The position numbers were made by a program, and so were the translations under genes. Below the pieces are notes generated by a model. The model searched no databases. It was not told the origin of the DNA and worked only from the letters and a program-made list of their open reading frames with translations. From Porphyromonadaceae bacterium UBA7332 (GTDB taxonomy: Bacteria; Bacteroidota; Bacteroidia; Bacteroidales; UBA7332): 6,772 nucleotides of DNA. This document shows positions 5,470 through 6,772 of this stretch, piece by piece (positions within the stretch are counted from its first letter, which is position 1; the number at the start of each line of letters is the position of its first letter). The DNA lies in contig DKPO01000043.1 of assembly GCA_002471225.1 (NCBI GenBank), positions 1-6,772 of the forward strand, read 5' to 3'.

Positions 5470-6765
5470 ATGAAGAATTTTGAATCATTAAAATCAGAGG
5501 CTGATCGTCTGAGAAAATCGAAGAAATACGAGCAAGCTCTAAACGTATATCGTGAAATCTGGCAAGATTTTCATGATATGTGTAATGAGTGGGACGGTTT
5601 AAATTATGCCTTCTGCCTTAAACAGGAAAAAAAATACCATGAAGCATTAGTTGTTTGTCGTGAAGTGTATGAAAAGTATCCTAACTTCGAAAGCATCAGA
5701 TGTTCTTATGCATGGTGTCTATATTATATCTTTGTAGCTCCGAAAAGAATCTTGAAAGAGAAAACTTTCTTAGATAATGCTGAACTGATAACACAACTAT
5801 GCTCTCAAAGTGATCCTTCAGGGATTTACTCCAGAACAGTTCTAAGAGTATTGGATTTTTTTATTGAAAAACAAGAAAAGCCAATCGGACTTTGTATTCA
5901 ATGGTGCGAAAAAATCGATCAGTATGAATTAAGTGATGCTCCATATTTTTTGAAAAAGTATGGCGAAGTTATCGAATTACCTTCTGAAAGAGAGCAATTC
6001 CTTACAATCAAATTGAAATTACTTTTCGAAATTAAAGAGTATGAAGGCTGTATGGAAATCTGCGAAGAAGTTTTCGATACATTTGATATTCTTCACGGAG
6101 AAAACTATATCCTTTTCCGTAGCGTTGCTGCAAAATGTTATTATCATTTCGGTCTTTTGGATAAAGCCTTAGAAAGATATAAAGAAATTGTTGAGGTATT
6201 CCCTGCTCCAAACTTTATTAAAGCTATTGCTGATATATACTTCAAGGAAGGAAATCTGGAAGAAGCCTTGAAATATGCAATTGATGCTGTGATGTGTAAA
6301 AGCTTACCGGAAAAGAAACTTCCATCTCTTCGTTTATTAGCTGCTATTTATGAAGCTAAAGGTGATGCTGAAAAAGCTAAAATGCATTTACAACAAATCA
6401 ATGCTATTCTTCGAAGCAAACGTCGAATGCCTGATGAAGAATTAGATAACTGGTTTAACACATATAACATTAAACATGAATATGTTGATTTCCGTGCTTT
6501 AGCTACAAATCTTCAAATATTATGGGAAGACGAGAAATATGCAGACAAAGCTCGTATGGAAGGCCGTATTAAAGCAATTCTACCTAATGGTAAATCAGGA
6601 TTTATCGAAACTGCCGAAGGGGATTTCTTCTTTACATTCAACAATGTAAATGGTCAGCCTCAGCGCATTTTTGTTGGCACACCTGTTACTTTCTTCATCA
6701 CTGAATCTTATGATCCAAAACATGACAGAAATTCAACAGTTGCTACTTCTATATCATTATTATAA
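5470..6765 (+). CDS. TPR-repeat protein with C-terminal cold-shock-like RNA-binding domain
   Basis: The 431-residue protein has no signal peptide and should be cytosolic. Helix-pair repeats of the TPR type are visible at about 4-37 (ADRLRKSKKYEQALNVYREI), 40-72, 213-246 (DKALERYKEI), 247-280 (GNLEEALKYA) and 283-316 (GDAEKAKMHL). The middle part, about 80-210, is helical and probably holds degenerate repeats. Residues about 363-431 look like a cold-shock/OB-type barrel: GRIKAILPNGKSGFIE corresponds to strand 1 and the RNP-1 motif (K-G-F-G-F-I in CspA), DFFFTF to RNP-2, and GTPVTFFITESYDPKHDRNSTVATSI to the closing strands. TPR arrays bind proteins and cold-shock domains bind single-stranded RNA or DNA, so an RNA-linked scaffold role is plausible, but no specific function is recognised. 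The ATG at 5470 follows an A-rich leader without a Shine-Dalgarno sequence. It diverges from the TamL-like gene. Confidence 0.85.
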   Translation: MKNFESLKSEADRLRKSKKYEQALNVYREIWQDFHDMCNEWDGLNYAFCLKQEKKYHEALVVCREVYEKYPNFESIRCSYAWCLYYIFVAPKRILKEKTFLDNAELITQLCSQSDPSGIYSRTVLRVLDFFIEKQEKPIGLCIQWCEKIDQYELSDAPYFLKKYGEVIELPSEREQFLTIKLKLLFEIKEYEGCMEICEEVFDTFDILHGENYILFRSVAAKCYYHFGLLDKALERYKEIVEVFPAPNFIKAIADIYFKEGNLEEALKYAIDAVMCKSLPEKKLPSLRLLAAIYEAKGDAEKAKMHLQQINAILRSKRRMPDEELDNWFNTYNIKHEYVDFRALATNLQILWEDEKYADKARMEGRIKAILPNGKSGFIETAEGDFFFTFNNVNGQPQRIFVGTPVTFFITESYDPKHDRNSTVATSISLL

Positions 6766-6772
6766 TATCATC

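Overview
The window comes from a low-G+C member of the Bacteroidota, most likely Bacteroidales. A Dysgonomonas-like genome would fit, but the species cannot be read from this sequence. The signs are promoters of the Bacteroidota type (TTG, about 19 bp, TAnnTTTG), start codons without Shine-Dalgarno sequences, a lipid-anchored Omp85 protein of the TamL kind, and strongly AT-rich intergenic DNA. No mobile element, tRNA, rRNA or CRISPR array was seen.

Layout. Four long genes read leftward: a lipidated TamA-like outer-membrane protein (2895-5183), cdsA (1910-2788), a HAD-family hydrolase (1059-1739) and pnuC (273-965). One gene reads rightward at the right end: a TPR protein with a C-terminal cold-shock-like domain (5470-6765). 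The Omp85 gene and the TPR gene diverge from a 286-bp AT-rich gap. The Omp85 protein and CdsA both serve the cell envelope and have no terminator between them, but cdsA also has a good promoter of its own. Strong hairpin terminators close cdsA (1850-1894) and the HAD gene (1014-1045), so those two and pnuC are largely separate units.

The most interesting part is the stretch left of pnuC (1-272), which holds no long gene. On the minus strand it contains, in order, a near-perfect promoter (218-247), a 20-codon reading frame (124-186) whose residues 8-18 are all Phe or Tyr, an 8-nt segment directly after its stop codon (116-123) complementary to the 5' arm of a terminator, and that terminator (46-71) with a nine-U tail. 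This is the layout of a ribosome-mediated transcription attenuator sensing charged tRNA-Phe and tRNA-Tyr. The controlled gene lies left of the window and may begin at the ATG at 3-5. A Phe/Tyr biosynthesis operon is the leading guess, with phenylalanyl-tRNA synthetase as the alternative.
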